Shown here: positions 16,031-26,332 of the stretch, piece by piece
How positions within the stretch are numbered: the first letter of the stretch is position 1
Layout: every line of letters begins with the position of its first letter
Assembly (NCBI GenBank): GCA_030533405.1
Contig: JAUNJF010000004.1
Span: forward strand, 62,001 to 126,000
Direction: 5' to 3'
DNA: 64,000 nucleotides
Source of the DNA: Eubacteriales bacterium
GTDB lineage: Bacteria; Bacillota; Clostridia; Lachnospirales; Lachnospiraceae
Program-made: the position numbers and the translations under genes
The notes under the pieces: model-generated
The model's input: only the letters and a program-made list of their open reading frames with translations
Database searches by the model: none
What the model was told of the DNA's origin: nothing

Positions 16031-17722
16031 ATGATAAAAATGGAACAAAAGAAAGAAAAGCTACAACCTAAGATTTGTAAGACGATGAAAAAGTACAATG
16101 CAAAGCAATTTGCAAAGGATGTAGTAGCAGGAATTATTGTGGCAATTATTGCATTGCCGTTGTCCATTGCGTTAGCATTGGCGTCTGGTGTGGGTCCGGA
16201 ACAGGGTATTTACACCGCAATTATAGCAGGTTTTTTGATTTCTCTATTTGGTGGAAGTAGAGTGCAGATTGCAGGTCCGACGGCCGCATTTGCGACAATC
16301 GTTGCTGGAATTGTTGCAAAGCAGGGCATGGAAGGTCTTGCGCTCGCAACGGTATTAGCGGGTATATTTTTGATTGTCATGGGTATTCTTCGTTTGGGAA
16401 ACCTGATTCGATTTATTCCTTATACCATCACAACAGGATTTACTGCAGGTATTGCAGTAACAATTTTGGTGGGACAGTTAAAGGACTTTTTCGGTATCAC
16501 CTATCAAAATGGAGAAAAGCCAATTGAAACGATTGAAAAGTTGGAAGCTCTGTTTGCAAATACATCAACATTTAATATGGATGCATTTATTGTTGGTGCA
16601 GTGTGTTTGGTGATTTTAATTGTTTGGCCATATTTAGGAAATGTTCTTCCGAAAAAAGCAGGTGCATTTATTAGTGCAGTGCCAGGTTCGTTAATTGCTG
16701 TTTTTGCAGGTATTGCCATGGTAAGTGGATTAAAGATGGATGTTAATACAATCGGAGATTTATATACAATTAGTAATAAACTTCCAAGCTTTACAATGCC
16801 AGTGATTTCTATTTCGACAATTCGTAGTGTCTTACCAGATGCGGCAACCATTGCTGTGTTGGCAGCAATTGAATCGTTGTTGTCCTGCGTTGTTGCGGAT
16901 AGTATTATTCACTCAAAACACAATTCGAATATGGAACTTGTGGCACAGGGAATTGGTAATATTGGTTCTGCAATGTTTGGTGGTATTCCTGCAACTGGTG
17001 CGATTGCGAGAACAGCTGCTAATATCAAAAATGGTGGACGTACACCAGTTGCTGGTATGGTACATGCAGTTGTTTTAGTGTTAGTACTTGTATTGTTAAT
17101 GCCTTATGCAGCATTGATTCCAATGCCAACGATTGCAGCAATTTTGTTTATGGTTGCTTATAATATGTGTGGTTGGAGAACATTCGCACATGTTGTAAAA
17201 ACATCTCCAAAGAGTGACATCACAGTTATGGTATTGACATTTGCATTAACTGTTATTTTCGATTTGGTTGTTGCAATTGAGTTTGGTATGATTTTAGCCT
17301 GCTTGTTGTTTATGAAGCGTATGAGTGATGTAACAAACGTTGAAGGATGGACATACATTAGTGATGAAGATGACGTGGATGCCATTGATTTGAAGGTGGT
17401 TCCAGACAATACGTTGGTATATGAGATTAGTGGCCCGTTATTCTTTGGTGCGGCAGATAAGCTTTTGTCGATTACGATTGATGAGTCAATGAATTGTTTA
17501 ATCCTTCGTATGAGAAGTGTAAATGCAATTGATGCAACAGCAGTTCATTCAATTGAACAGTTGTATGAAAAGTGTTGTAAGAGAGGTATTACATTGGTGC
17601 TTTCTCATGTAAATGAGCAGCCAGAAAGTGTACTTCGTAAATCAGGATTATACGAAAAGATTCAAGAAGAAAACATTTGTGTTCATATTGATGACGCGTT
17701 ACAGCGTGCAGCGAATTTATAG
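16031..17722 (+). CDS. SulP-family inorganic anion transporter with STAS domain
   Basis: A 563-residue protein with an N-terminal membrane domain of 10-14 helices (about 25-430). Typical SulP motifs are visible: DVVAGIIVAIIALPLSIALA, VQIAGPTAAF, GGIPATGAIARTAANI. A C-terminal cytoplasmic STAS domain follows (about 445-555). The family moves sulfate, bicarbonate or other anions, and the substrate cannot be read here. ATG 16031 follows AGAGGG; 16040 is a possible alternative. It is probably transcribed alone, ending at the following bidirectional terminator. Confidence 0.92.
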   Translation: MIKMEQKKEKLQPKICKTMKKYNAKQFAKDVVAGIIVAIIALPLSIALALASGVGPEQGIYTAIIAGFLISLFGGSRVQIAGPTAAFATIVAGIVAKQGMEGLALATVLAGIFLIVMGILRLGNLIRFIPYTITTGFTAGIAVTILVGQLKDFFGITYQNGEKPIETIEKLEALFANTSTFNMDAFIVGAVCLVILIVWPYLGNVLPKKAGAFISAVPGSLIAVFAGIAMVSGLKMDVNTIGDLYTISNKLPSFTMPVISISTIRSVLPDAATIAVLAAIESLLSCVVADSIIHSKHNSNMELVAQGIGNIGSAMFGGIPATGAIARTAANIKNGGRTPVAGMVHAVVLVLVLVLLMPYAALIPMPTIAAILFMVAYNMCGWRTFAHVVKTSPKSDITVMVLTFALTVIFDLVVAIEFGMILACLLFMKRMSDVTNVEGWTYISDEDDVDAIDLKVVPDNTLVYEISGPLFFGAADKLLSITIDESMNCLILRMRSVNAIDATAVHSIEQLYEKCCKRGITLVLSHVNEQPESVLRKSGLYEKIQEENICVHIDDALQRAANL

Positions 17723-17770
17723 AGTATGCTTGGATATTATCTCAGTTCTTGTGGGTGAAACCTATAAGAA

Positions 17771-17822
17771 AAAAGGTGAGTGATACAAAACAAAAATCGT
17801 TTTGGTATCACTCACCTTTTTT
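17771..17822. terminator. bidirectional terminator
   Basis: AAAAGGTGAGTGATAC pairs with GTATCACTCACCTTTT, with the stem extended by AAAAC / GTTTT. A and T tracts flank both sides, serving the SulP gene on + and the C39-like gene on -. Confidence 0.92.
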
Positions 17823-17827
17823 AATTA

Positions 17828-18979
17828 TTAATTAGTTGCTTCATCTGTATTGTCAGTTGAATCCGTGCTGTCAGTCGTATCTGTGCTATCTGTTGTTTCG
17901 TCTGTAGATGAATCTGTTGTTGAATCTGTGTCATCAGATGATGTGGTATCTGATGGAGCGCTTGCATCTGCTGCGATTGCCCATATGTTTTTTATTTGCG
18001 AACTAAGTCGTTCAAATGGCCAGGCAATTTGACTTCTTGCGTAACTAGAAGGATCTGCAACATAGAACTTATAATCTGTATAACCAGTTATTACAACAAA
18101 GTGGTCAACACCCTTTGTAAAATCACCATTCGACATGCAACAAATAATTATCTTGCCTTCATCTAAGGCGGCTTTCATATTGCCTTCATTGATGGAAAGC
18201 TCATCGGAAGTTAAACCAAATGGTTGAATACCTTGCGACATTGCGTCCCACAGGGTTTCATTGTTCTCATTCACATAGTTGTTTGCCATGAAGGAGTCTC
18301 CAATTGTAATAGGGTTTTGAGAACCGTCACGCTTGAGATAATTATATACCATTGCCACACAAGTAGGAGCACTACCATTATATGCTAACAGGCTATCACC
18401 GTAGTCGGCGTATCCCCACTGTTCATCATATTGTGTGAAGTATGGAACATCGAAGTTTGAAACTTCCATTGTAAAATCACCATCATATACAGTATTTACT
18501 TTGGTTAAATAATCAATTGTAAATTGTTTTAATTCTGCGTTTGCTGCAAGATTCTTTAATACGCGGTCTGTGTAGACTGCAGCATTTTCGTGAATGTTTT
18601 TGATGTCTGGGTCGTTTTCGCCCTGTGTTTCTAATATTGCCAAAGCTGCATCACGGTCTGTTGGAAGCTCTTTGGCAAGAATCTCTTCGTCAACCGTAAA
18701 TGCCTCTGTGGTAGGTTCTTCTGTAGGCGGATTTTTAAGGAGTTCTTCTTGCTTTTGTTTTTCCACCTTCTTGTCATGAAAATGACCGTAAATGCCGGAG
18801 ATTCCTTTGACAATACCTACAATGACTAAAATAACAAGAATAAGTAATATACTACAACGAATAATCGCTTCCTGTCTTCTCTTTTTGCGACGACGTTCTC
18901 GTGCTGCCATTTTACGTCTTCTGGCAACCTCACGCTGTCTGCGTAATTCCTCTTCTGATAACTGTTCGAAATCTTCCAT
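17828..18979 (-). CDS. membrane-anchored C39-like cysteine peptidase with Ser/Thr/Asp tail
   Basis: A 383-residue type II membrane protein. A highly basic cytoplasmic N-terminus (about 12-36) precedes one helix (about 42-60), an acidic linker and a peptidase_C39_2-like domain (about 175-335). Candidate catalytic residues are Cys207 (APTCVAMV), His293 (DHFVVITGY) and Asp309 (VADPSS), with an oxyanion Gln in FTQYDEQWG. The last 40 residues are a low-complexity Ser/Thr/Asp repeat. It probably acts outside the membrane, for instance on wall-associated proteins, but the substrate is unknown. The start follows GAGGT. Confidence 0.83.
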   Translation of the reverse strand: MEDFEQLSEEELRRQREVARRRKMAARERRRKKRRQEAIIRCSILLILVILVIVGIVKGISGIYGHFHDKKVEKQKQEELLKNPPTEEPTTEAFTVDEEILAKELPTDRDAALAILETQGENDPDIKNIHENAAVYTDRVLKNLAANAELKQFTIDYLTKVNTVYDGDFTMEVSNFDVPYFTQYDEQWGYADYGDSLLAYNGSAPTCVAMVYNYLKRDGSQNPITIGDSFMANNYVNENNETLWDAMSQGIQPFGLTSDELSINEGNMKAALDEGKIIICCMSNGDFTKGVDHFVVITGYTDYKFYVADPSSYARSQIAWPFERLSSQIKNIWAIAADASAPSDTTSSDDTDSTTDSSTDETTDSTDTTDSTDSTDNTDEATN

Positions 18980-19052
18980 ATATATACCTCGCTTTTGTAT
19001 GATATCATATTTTACTAAGATACTTCTTTGCTTTAAAACACAAATTATAGTT

Positions 19053-19061
19053 ATTATACCA
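19053..19061 (-). promoter_or_regulatory. extended -10 promoter for the C39-like gene
   Basis: On the minus strand TGGTATAAT is an extended -10 element (-10 box 19058 to 19053), about 74 bases upstream of the start. The -35 region is weak. Confidence 0.5.
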
Positions 19062-19162
19062 TAAAAACCATGTAAAAGTATAAATAAAATCTTAAAAAGT
19101 TGTAAAAAAGATAAAAAACAACTAAAATAACCATAATGATATTAGGAAATGGAGACAAAAAA

Positions 19163-20377
19163 ATGGGACTCAACGAAACACCATCAGGCGACAGATTACA
19201 TATTGCAATTTTGGGTAAAAGAAATGTAGGAAAATCAAGTTTATTAAATGCAATCACGAATCAGGAAATGGCAGTGGTTTCAGATTATAAGGGCACTACA
19301 ACGGATCCAGTTAGAAAGACAATGGAGTTACTGCCCATTGGACCGGTGGTATTATTGGATACACCTGGTGTGGATGATGAGGGAGAACTTGGACAAAAAC
19401 GTATTGCACAAACAAAGAAAGCATTGAGAGAGACTGATATTGCCCTTTATGTAGTCGATTGCGTTGAGGGAGTGTGCGAGCTAGACCAGTTATGGATAGA
19501 GGACATCAAAAAAAGAGAGATTCCGTTTTTATTAATTTATAACAAAGCGGATCTTGGTATTTCGGATGCGATGGTAAAACAGATTCAGGAAGAACAGGGA
19601 ATAGCTCTTTCGACATCTGATTGTCAGGCTGTACATGAACTTCGGGAACGAATTGCAAAATTGCCACTTTTGGAAAAAGAAAAGTCAATATTATTATCAG
19701 ACATTGTGAAGCCGCTTTGGCAGGTTGTATTGGTGGTTCCGATTGACGATGCGGCACCAAAGGATCGATTGATTCTTCCACAACAACAGGTGATTCGGGA
19801 TATTTTGGAGTCTGGTGCTGTTTCTATGGTTGTGAGGGATACGGAGTTGGAAATGTTTTTGTTGCAAATGGAGAAAAAACCGGATTTGGTGATAACTGAT
19901 AGTCAGGCATTTCAAGAGGTTGCAAAGGTGGTTCCCCAAGAAGTACCTTTAACATCGTTTTCCATTTTGATGGCACGTAAAAAAGGATATTTAAAAACAG
20001 CTGTAAGTGGCGTTCTTGCATTGGAAACACTAAAGGATGGAGATCGTATTTTGATTGCAGAAGGTTGTACACATCATAGACAATGTATGGATATTGGAAC
20101 GGTCAAGCTGCCAGGTTGGATTGCTGAGTATACGAAAAAAGATATCCAGTTTGATTTTTGTTCGGGGAAAGATTATTCAGATATGCTACATCAATACAAA
20201 CTGGTGATTCATTGCGGTGGCTGTATGTTAAATGAGCGGGAAGTGATGCAACGTATGAAGGATGCCGAGAAACAAGGCGTTCCATTTACAAATTATGGAA
20301 TCGCCATTGCTTATATGAACGGCATTTTAAAGAGAAGTATTCAAATGTTGCCTGAGATTATGGAATGTATGAATTAG
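19163..20377 (+). CDS. hydF: [FeFe]-hydrogenase H-cluster maturation GTPase HydF
   Basis: A 404-residue protein with an N-terminal GTPase domain: GKRNVGKSS (P-loop), DTPG, NKAD. A dimerisation domain and a C-terminal iron-sulfur domain follow. The HydF cluster motif is present: CTHHRQC, then about 50 residues later HCGGCM. HydF is the scaffold that carries the 2Fe precursor to HydA. ATG 19163 follows GGAGA by seven bases; an earlier in-frame ATG at 19136 lacks a site. HydE, HydG and HydA are not in the window. Its stop overlaps the converging superoxide dismutase gene by four bases. Confidence 0.96.
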   Translation: MGLNETPSGDRLHIAILGKRNVGKSSLLNAITNQEMAVVSDYKGTTTDPVRKTMELLPIGPVVLLDTPGVDDEGELGQKRIAQTKKALRETDIALYVVDCVEGVCELDQLWIEDIKKREIPFLLIYNKADLGISDAMVKQIQEEQGIALSTSDCQAVHELRERIAKLPLLEKEKSILLSDIVKPLWQVVLVVPIDDAAPKDRLILPQQQVIRDILESGAVSMVVRDTELEMFLLQMEKKPDLVITDSQAFQEVAKVVPQEVPLTSFSILMARKKGYLKTAVSGVLALETLKDGDRILIAEGCTHHRQCMDIGTVKLPGWIAEYTKKDIQFDFCSGKDYSDMLHQYKLVIHCGGCMLNEREVMQRMKDAEKQGVPFTNYGIAIAYMNGILKRSIQMLPEIMECMN

Positions 20378-20997
20378 GCTTCTTTCATCAATGACATGTA
20401 TCTGGCACCTACAAAATCCCAATTGATTAGATTGAACCAGTTTTCTACATAATCGCTTCTGCGATTCTGATATTGTAGATAGTAGGCATGTTCCCACACA
20501 TCGATGCAAAGAAGTGGGGTTACAATAGGAGAAATCGGAGTATCCTGATTTGGAGTGGCTATGATTTCCAGTTTTTTGTCACTTAAAATGAGCCATGCGT
20601 ATCCAGAACCAAATTGACTATTGGCTGCACTGGCAAATTCAGCACGAAACTGATCGAGTGAGCCAAAAGAGCTATTGATTGCTATGGCTAGCTGATCGGT
20701 TGGCATTTCACATTCTGCATGATTCATGCAGGAAAAATAGAGTTCATGATTATATACGCCACCTGCCTGGTTTTTAATTGAAGTTTTTGCTTCGTTTGGT
20801 AATTCATATGTTTCGATGAGTAACTCTGGTAATGTCATGTTTTGCAGATTAGGATAGTTTTTCAGTAGTTCATTTAACTTCATGACATAGCCAGCATAGT
20901 GCTTGTCGTGGTGATAGTGTAGAATTTCCTGATTAAGATAAGGTTCTAGTGCATCATATTCATAAGGTAATGGTTGCACTTCAAATGGGTATTGCAT
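20374..20997 (-). CDS. superoxide dismutase, Fe/Mn family
   Basis: A 207-residue enzyme with the four metal ligands in place: His29 (YHHDKHYAGY), His84 (VYNHELYF), Asp166 and His170 (DVWEHAYY). It removes superoxide in the cytoplasm. The metal, Fe or Mn, cannot be settled by eye. The start follows a strong AAGGAGGGG site. It converges on hydF with a four-base overlap of the ends and no terminator between, so read-through antisense RNA between a hydrogenase maturase and an oxygen-defence gene is possible. Confidence 0.95.
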   Translation of the reverse strand: MQYPFEVQPLPYEYDALEPYLNQEILHYHHDKHYAGYVMKLNELLKNYPNLQNMTLPELLIETYELPNEAKTSIKNQAGGVYNHELYFSCMNHAECEMPTDQLAIAINSSFGSLDQFRAEFASAANSQFGSGYAWLILSDKKLEIIATPNQDTPISPIVTPLLCIDVWEHAYYLQYQNRRSDYVENWFNLINWDFVGARYMSLMKEA

Positions 20998-21094
20998 GGT
21001 TATCCCCTCCTTATATTATATGTGAGTGATAAGATATTCTCTCTTTTATAGTATATAAGGAAATAACAAGAAATATTCAAATGTTACAAAAAAA

Positions 21095-21123
21095 TTGCAG
21101 AAACGTAATAATTTTGTTATAAT
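21095..21123 (+). promoter_or_regulatory. promoter for the coiled-coil protein gene
   Basis: TTGCAG (21095-21100) and TATAAT (21118-21123) are 17 bases apart, with transcription expected to start about 35 bases before the ATG. Confidence 0.78.
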
Positions 21124-21165
21124 CTCGCATGTGTGGAAAAATCAAAGCTTCAGGAGGAGAGAATC

Positions 21166-22596
21166 ATGGAAACGATTGCTGAAAAAAGTAGAACGAAAGA
21201 GATAATCGATCGTTTGCAGGGAATTGTAAATAGTGCGTCACCGGTTCCTTTGGCTGCTGGTAAAATTTCTGTGTATAAAGATGAGGTACAGTCACTTTTA
21301 GATGAGTTGGCAATGCAGATGGATGCGGAACTGAAGACTTATCATGAGGTGAATGATCGACGTGGAAAGATTATTAACGAGGCAAAGAAGGAAGCGGAAA
21401 AGATCATTTATCAGGCAGAGCATACAGCGAGCAGAATGCGTGTCACAAAGCGTTCTACAAATGTTGCGGCGCTAGATTACACAATGCTTTCGGAGGAAGA
21501 GATATCTTCATTGACTGAGGCGAATGAAATATATGCTGCATCTCTCATTTATACGGATGAAATGTTGACTGAAGTGTCAAAAATGATAGAAGATGCATAT
21601 CATAATATTCGCAGTGATTACGAAGTCGTTATGCAGGTATTTGAGGACAAATTGCAAACACTGGTAAATAATAAGAATGAGTTGATGTCAGGTTTGCAGG
21701 AGTTGGATGAGAAAGATCGCAGTCAGCAGATTTTGGAAATCGGACAGTTGTTGTCGGATGAATTGTATAATGAGAGAATGAAGCAGAGGATGAATTCTGA
21801 TGAGTACGAAGATGGCAGTGTACAGCTGACATTGGATTTGCAGGTGGAGCAGGCGGAGGAAACTGCACGTCAGGCACAGGCGCAGGCACGTGAAGCTGCG
21901 CAGGCATTAGAACAGATGACTGCTGAAAGAGATGCTTTGATGGCAACTGTTAAGAAGATGGAGCAGGACAAACAGTCGGAAACAGCAATAGAAGACGATG
22001 AAGAATATGAAATCGTATATGTAACAGAAGATGAGTTAGAGGAAGGCGAAGAATACGAGATTGAATATGTAGATGAGGACGATGAAGAATTAGAATCGGA
22101 AATAGATACCAAACAACAATCTGTAGAGTCGCAAGTTGTTGCAAAAGAGCAACAGCCAGAATCAGAAGAGTCGAAAAAGATACAGAATGAAAAACAGGAT
22201 TTGAAGGTGGAAGAAAACCTGAAAGTGGATTCGGAAAAAGAAAATTCGAAAGAAGAGCAAAAGGAAACTCCAAAAGAAGAAGCAAGTGCAATCGGGATTG
22301 TTGAAGTAGAAACAAAGAAAGAAGACGATCAAGCAAATGCAGAAACTGTGAAGTTAGAGACGCAGGAAGTCAAATCTGCAGTGAGTCGAAAAAAGAATAG
22401 AAATAAGAAAAAGAAAGGTTTCATCGAACGTGCGGTAGAAAATCGCGAACAGGATTCTGTTGACGTGATTATTGAGGGCGCGGAAGCAATTGTCAAAGAA
22501 AAACAGGGATATGAGATGAAGACAGATGCAGCAGGAAACCAATATGTGCAAGCAACAATGAAATTTGATGAGGACCTTGAACTTTCAGATTTCTAA
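21166..22596 (+). CDS. coiled-coil protein with long acidic region, function unknown
   Basis: A 476-residue soluble protein. The N-terminal part (about 10-100) has the pattern 'GIVNSASPVPLAAGKISVYKDEV.SLLDEL', followed by an 'A+.EAE.II..A' helix. Clostridial proteins loosely annotated as V-ATPase subunit H-like or DivIVA-like share this pattern. Long helices follow to about 265. Then comes a Glu/Asp/Lys-rich low-complexity region (about 275-420) and a short conserved-looking tail (YVQATMKFDEDLELSDF). ATG 21166 follows AGGAGGAG. Function is unknown; a scaffold or cell-envelope role is possible. The thioesterase gene follows by 20 bases. Confidence 0.75.
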   Translation: METIAEKSRTKEIIDRLQGIVNSASPVPLAAGKISVYKDEVQSLLDELAMQMDAELKTYHEVNDRRGKIINEAKKEAEKIIYQAEHTASRMRVTKRSTNVAALDYTMLSEEEISSLTEANEIYAASLIYTDEMLTEVSKMIEDAYHNIRSDYEVVMQVFEDKLQTLVNNKNELMSGLQELDEKDRSQQILEIGQLLSDELYNERMKQRMNSDEYEDGSVQLTLDLQVEQAEETARQAQAQAREAAQALEQMTAERDALMATVKKMEQDKQSETAIEDDEEYEIVYVTEDELEEGEEYEIEYVDEDDEELESEIDTKQQSVESQVVAKEQQPESEESKKIQNEKQDLKVEENLKVDSEKENSKEEQKETPKEEASAIGIVEVETKKEDDQANAETVKLETQEVKSAVSRKKNRNKKKKGFIERAVENREQDSVDVIIEGAEAIVKEKQGYEMKTDAAGNQYVQATMKFDEDLELSDF

Positions 22597-22616
22597 TAAT
22601 GGAGTGAGGAATTCAT

Positions 22617-23057
22617 ATGAGTGAACAGTATAAGGCATATAGAAGAAAAATAAATTATTATGAGACGGATAAAATGCAGGTGGTACATCATTCCAACTAT
22701 ATTCGCTTTCTGGAAGAAAGTCGTATGGACTTTTTGCATCAAATCGGAATTGATTATAAGGCGCTAGAAGAAAGTGGTATTATGATACCGGTACTAAGTG
22801 TGACTTGCAATTATCAAAATCCTGTGCGTTTTGCAGATACCATTTGTATTGTGCCAAAGTTAGAACGTTTTCATGGTGTTAAGTTTGAATTGAGTTACAA
22901 AATCTATTCAGAGGATTTTTCGATATTACATAATGAAGCAACCAGCTCACATTGTTTTGTTGATTTTAATTTTAAGCCAGTGCGATTAAAAAAAGAGTAT
23001 CCTCAATTATATAAAATTATGAGTGAATTAGCGGAAAAAGAATTCCAGATTGTATGA
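22617..23057 (+). CDS. acyl-CoA thioesterase, YbgC/4HBT hot-dog family
   Basis: A 146-residue single hot-dog domain with the YbgC-type active-site segment YYETDKMQVVHHSNYIRFLEESR. The Asp in this motif is the usual catalytic residue. It probably hydrolyses acyl-CoA or acyl-ACP thioesters. It is co-transcribed with the preceding coiled-coil gene, and a terminator closes the unit. Confidence 0.88.
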   Translation: MSEQYKAYRRKINYYETDKMQVVHHSNYIRFLEESRMDFLHQIGIDYKALEESGIMIPVLSVTCNYQNPVRFADTICIVPKLERFHGVKFELSYKIYSEDFSILHNEATSSHCFVDFNFKPVRLKKEYPQLYKIMSELAEKEFQIV

Positions 23058-23062
23058 TGAAT

Positions 23063-23110
23063 AAGAGTAGGTTCACACCTGTTTCGGATGTGCCTGCTCT
23101 TTCTTTTTTT
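23063..23110 (+). terminator. terminator after the thioesterase gene
   Basis: AAGAG.AGG..CACA pairs with TGTG.CCT.CTCTT around a short loop, followed by TTCTTTTTTT. Confidence 0.82.
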
Positions 23111-23237
23111 GTGCAAAATTGACAAAAGTTAGTAAAAATAACGACAGAAAACAAAGTAAAACGCATTAAAATATTTTGTTTTATGAAAGATATTAACAAA
23201 AAAGTCAAAATGTATGTTAAATTGCATAAAAAAACTT

Positions 23238-23264
23238 TTGTTTTGATGGTTTTGATGTTATAAT
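23238..23264 (+). promoter_or_regulatory. promoter region of glgCD
   Basis: TATAAT (23259-23264) is clear; TTGTTT at 23238 gives a rather short 15-base spacer. The glgC start lies 32 bases downstream. Confidence 0.5.
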
Positions 23265-23296
23265 ATACCTATATTCTTGCGTAAAGGGGTGACATT

Positions 23297-24571
23297 ATGA
23301 TTAAAAAAGAAATGATAGCCATGCTTTTAGCTGGTGGACAGGGAAGTAGATTAGGTGTTTTGACGTCAAATCTTGCAAAACCTGCGGTTGCTTTTGGTGG
23401 TAAGTATAAGATTATCGATTTTCCATTAAGCAATTGTATTAATTCTGGTGTTGATACGGTGGGTGTTCTTACACAGTACAGACCTCTTCGATTGAATCAG
23501 CATATTGGAATTGGTATTCCGTGGGATTTGGATCGTAGTATAGGTGGTGTAACGGTTTTGCCGCCTTATGAGAAGAGTGAAGACAGTCAGTGGTATACAG
23601 GTACTGCGAATGCGATTTATCAGAATTTGGAATATATAGATTATTACAATCCAGAGTATGTGTTAATTTTATCAGGTGATCATATTTATAAGATGGATTA
23701 CGAGGTAATGTTGGATTTCCATAAGTCAACGGAAGCAGATATTACAATTGCAACATACGAGGTTCCTATGGAAGAGGCAAGTCGTTTCGGTGTTGTTATC
23801 ACAGATGAGAATAGTGTAATTCGGGAATTTGAAGAAAAACCAGAGAAACCAAGAAGTAATAAAGCTTCTATGGGTATTTACATTTTCAAATGGAGTGTTT
23901 TGAAAGATGCTTTACAGACATTGAAAGACGTTCCGTCATGTGATTTTGGTAAACACGTAATTCCTCATTGCCATGAGAATGGATGCAAGGTAGTTGCATA
24001 TGATTTCAGAGGATATTGGAAGGATGTTGGAACACTTGGTTCCTATTGGGAAGCCAATATGGAATTGGTTGACATTATTCCAGAATTTAATTTATATGAA
24101 GAGTTTTGGAGAATATATACAAAGAGTGATATTCTTCCACCACAGTATATTGATGAGAGTGGTAAGGTTTCAGAGAGTATTGTAGGTGAAGGTACAGAAG
24201 TATACGGTGAAGTATCACATTGTGTAATCGGTTCTGGTGTTACGATTGGAAAGAATGCAATCGTCAAGGATTCGATTATCATGAATGGAACTGTAATTGG
24301 TGATGGTTGTGTTGTTGATAAGGCAATCATTGCTGAAAATGTACAGATTGGTAAGAATGTTGAACTTGGTGTAGGTAAAGAAGTTCCAAATAAGACGAAA
24401 CCACAGATTTATTCATTTGGTCTTGTAACGATTGGAGAGAAATCTATCGTTCCAGATAATGTGAAGGTGGGTAAGAACACTGCAATATTTGGAGAAACAG
24501 AAGCAAGCGAGTATCCAGGTGGAATACTTGAGAGTGGTTCTAGTTTGATAAAGGTAGGTGACTTAGCATGA
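23297..24571 (+). CDS. glgC: glucose-1-phosphate adenylyltransferase, catalytic subunit GlgC
   Basis: A 424-residue enzyme that makes ADP-glucose for glycogen. The nucleotidyltransferase domain has [41 protein letters not shown] (catalytic Asp) and REFEEKP. The C-terminal part is a left-handed beta-helix of hexapeptide repeats. The start follows AAGGGG. It overlaps glgD by four bases (ATGA), so the two subunits are translationally coupled, as expected for the Firmicute GlgC-GlgD complex. Confidence 0.97.
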   Translation: MIKKEMIAMLLAGGQGSRLGVLTSNLAKPAVAFGGKYKIIDFPLSNCINSGVDTVGVLTQYRPLRLNQHIGIGIPWDLDRSIGGVTVLPPYEKSEDSQWYTGTANAIYQNLEYIDYYNPEYVLILSGDHIYKMDYEVMLDFHKSTEADITIATYEVPMEEASRFGVVITDENSVIREFEEKPEKPRSNKASMGIYIFKWSVLKDALQTLKDVPSCDFGKHVIPHCHENGCKVVAYDFRGYWKDVGTLGSYWEANMELVDIIPEFNLYEEFWRIYTKSDILPPQYIDESGKVSESIVGEGTEVYGEVSHCVIGSGVTIGKNAIVKDSIIMNGTVIGDGCVVDKAIIAENVQIGKNVELGVGKEVPNKTKPQIYSFGLVTIGEKSIVPDNVKVGKNTAIFGETEASEYPGGILESGSSLIKVGDLA

Positions 24572-25692
24572 GAGCAATTGGAATAATTTTGGCAGGTGGT
24601 AATAGCAGCAGAATGGGTGAGTTATCTGCAAAGAGAGCAGTGGCAGCAATGCCGGTTGTAGGAAGTTATCGTGCGATTGATTTTTCGTTAAGTAATATGA
24701 CGAATTCACACATACAAAAGGTTGCTGTATTTACACAGTATAATTCACGTTCATTGAACGAGCATTTGAATTCCTCAAAATGGTGGGATTTTGGTAGAAA
24801 ACAGGGTGGTTTGTATGTATTTACCCCAACCATTACATCCACAAACAGTTATTGGTATCAGGGAACAGCAGATGCACTTTATCAGAATATTAACTTTTTA
24901 AAGGATAGTCATGAACCATATGTAGTGATTGCAAGTGGTGATGGAATCTATAAGTTAGACTATAATAAGGTATTAGAAGAACATATCAAAAAGGGTGCAG
25001 ATATTACAATTGTTTGTAAAGATATTAACCCAGATGAGGATGATGTAAGCAGATTTGGTGTTGTAAAATGCAACGATGATATGCAGGTTATTGATTTCGA
25101 AGAAAAACCATTGGTAGCACAGACATCTACAGCTTCTATTGGTGTATATGTTATTCGTAGAAGACAATTAATTGAATTGTTGGAAGCTTGTGCAAAAGAA
25201 GGAAGAACAGACTTTGTAAAGGACATTTTGATTCGTTACAAGAATGTGAAGAAGATATATGCTTATAAGATGGATAGCTATTGGAGAAATATTGGTACAG
25301 TAGATTCTTACTACAAGACAAATATGGATTTCCTTAAGAAAGATATTAGGGATTATTTCTTCAGACAATATCCAGATGTATATTCAAAGGTGGATGATTT
25401 ACCACCAGCAAAATACAATCCTGGTTCCGTGATCAATAATAGTTTGATTGCGAGTGGATGTATAGTAAATGGTACAGTAGAAAATTCTATTGTATTTAAG
25501 AAAGTTTATATCGGTAATAATTGTGTGATTCGTAACTCAATTATTCTGAATGATGTACACATTGGCGACAATTCTGTTATTGAGAATTGTATCGTTGAAA
25601 GTCGTGATACATTGCGTGCAAATACAATTCATACAGCAGAACCTGGACAGATTAAGGTTGTTGTTGAAAAGAATTTTAGATATGCAATTTAG
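24568..25692 (+). CDS. glgD: glucose-1-phosphate adenylyltransferase, regulatory subunit GlgD
   Basis: A 374-residue GlgC paralogue. It keeps the fold ([28 protein letters not shown] and the C-terminal beta-helix) but has changes in the substrate loops: AKPAV becomes AKRAV and [10 protein letters not shown] becomes [10 protein letters not shown]. GlgD proteins in Firmicutes are weak or inactive alone and boost GlgC in a heterotetramer. No terminator is evident after the stop; the spoVG gene follows after 135 bases. Confidence 0.95.
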   Translation: MRAIGIILAGGNSSRMGELSAKRAVAAMPVVGSYRAIDFSLSNMTNSHIQKVAVFTQYNSRSLNEHLNSSKWWDFGRKQGGLYVFTPTITSTNSYWYQGTADALYQNINFLKDSHEPYVVIASGDGIYKLDYNKVLEEHIKKGADITIVCKDINPDEDDVSRFGVVKCNDDMQVIDFEEKPLVAQTSTASIGVYVIRRRQLIELLEACAKEGRTDFVKDILIRYKNVKKIYAYKMDSYWRNIGTVDSYYKTNMDFLKKDIRDYFFRQYPDVYSKVDDLPPAKYNPGSVINNSLIASGCIVNGTVENSIVFKKVYIGNNCVIRNSIILNDVHIGDNSVIENCIVESRDTLRANTIHTAEPGQIKVVVEKNFRYAI

Positions 25693-25827
25693 TCCTTTTT
25701 TGGAGAATGTTGGTTTGTTGATATGGGGGTATTAACAGATCGTTATGGGGGAAAATGATGTGGGCTTTGTCTCATGGGGGTGAGCGAGCCTGCATAGAAA
25801 AGTATATGGATGACAAGGGGTGTTATT

Positions 25828-26106
25828 ATGGAGATTACAGATATCAGACTTAAGAAAGTTACAAAAGAAGGCAAGATGAAAGCAATTGTTTCCATCACAT
25901 TAGATAATGAGTTTGCAGTACATGATATTAAAGTGATTGAAGGCGAGAAAGGCTTATTTATCGCGATGCCAAGTCGAAAAGCTTCTGATGGGGATTACAG
26001 AGATATTGCACATCCAATTAATCAAAGTGCTAGAGAAAGAATTCAGTCTATGATTTTGGCTGAATACGAAAAGGCACTTTTAGAAGAGGATGTCGCAGTA
26101 GAATAA
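25828..26106 (+). CDS. spoVG: septation / RNA-binding regulator SpoVG
   Basis: A 92-residue protein starting [11 protein letters not shown] and containing VHDIKVIEG and FIAMPSRK, the hallmark of SpoVG. In Bacillus it affects septation during sporulation; in several Firmicutes it binds nucleic acids and acts as a global regulator. ATG 25828 follows AAGGGG by seven bases. The order spoVG-glmU-pth-mfd is also seen in Bacillus, although here glmU has its own promoter. Confidence 0.97.
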   Translation: MEITDIRLKKVTKEGKMKAIVSITLDNEFAVHDIKVIEGEKGLFIAMPSRKASDGDYRDIAHPINQSARERIQSMILAEYEKALLEEDVAVE

Positions 26107-26124
26107 TGATTTGATTATGGGGAT

Positions 26125-26167
26125 AAAAGGGCTGTTGATCACTTTTTGGTGAGACAGTCCTTTTTAT
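26125..26167 (+). terminator. terminator after spoVG
   Basis: AAAAGG.CTGT..TCAC pairs with GTGA.ACAG.CCTTTTT, then runs into a T-rich tract. Confidence 0.78.
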
Positions 26168-26255
26168 TTTTGTATAGTGAGAGTATGCTAAAGCTATGTC
26201 GTAAAGTTTTTGGCAATAAAAAATATAAATGTTTCTTAAAAAATACAAAAATCAC

Positions 26256-26284
26256 TTGCATTCTTTTGTTTTGTGTTTTAATAT
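26256..26284 (+). promoter_or_regulatory. promoter of the glmU-pth-mfd operon
   Basis: TTGCAT (26256-26261) and TAATAT (26279-26284) are 17 bases apart, 48 bases before the start codon. Both boxes are moderate matches. Confidence 0.55.
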
Positions 26285-26332
26285 GGTGCGTTATAAAGGA
26301 TAGTGCTTTATAAGAATTGGAGGAATAAGAGT

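Noticed and set aside
17850..18032. Valine/serine-rich open frame on the + strand
   Set aside because: It is the antisense shadow of the Ser/Thr/Asp-repeat tail of the C39-like protein; it has no ribosome site and is pure low complexity.
23297..25692. Tandem duplication or misassembly of glgC
   Set aside because: The two genes are clearly different (GlgC and GlgD subunits) and this pair is normal in Firmicutes.
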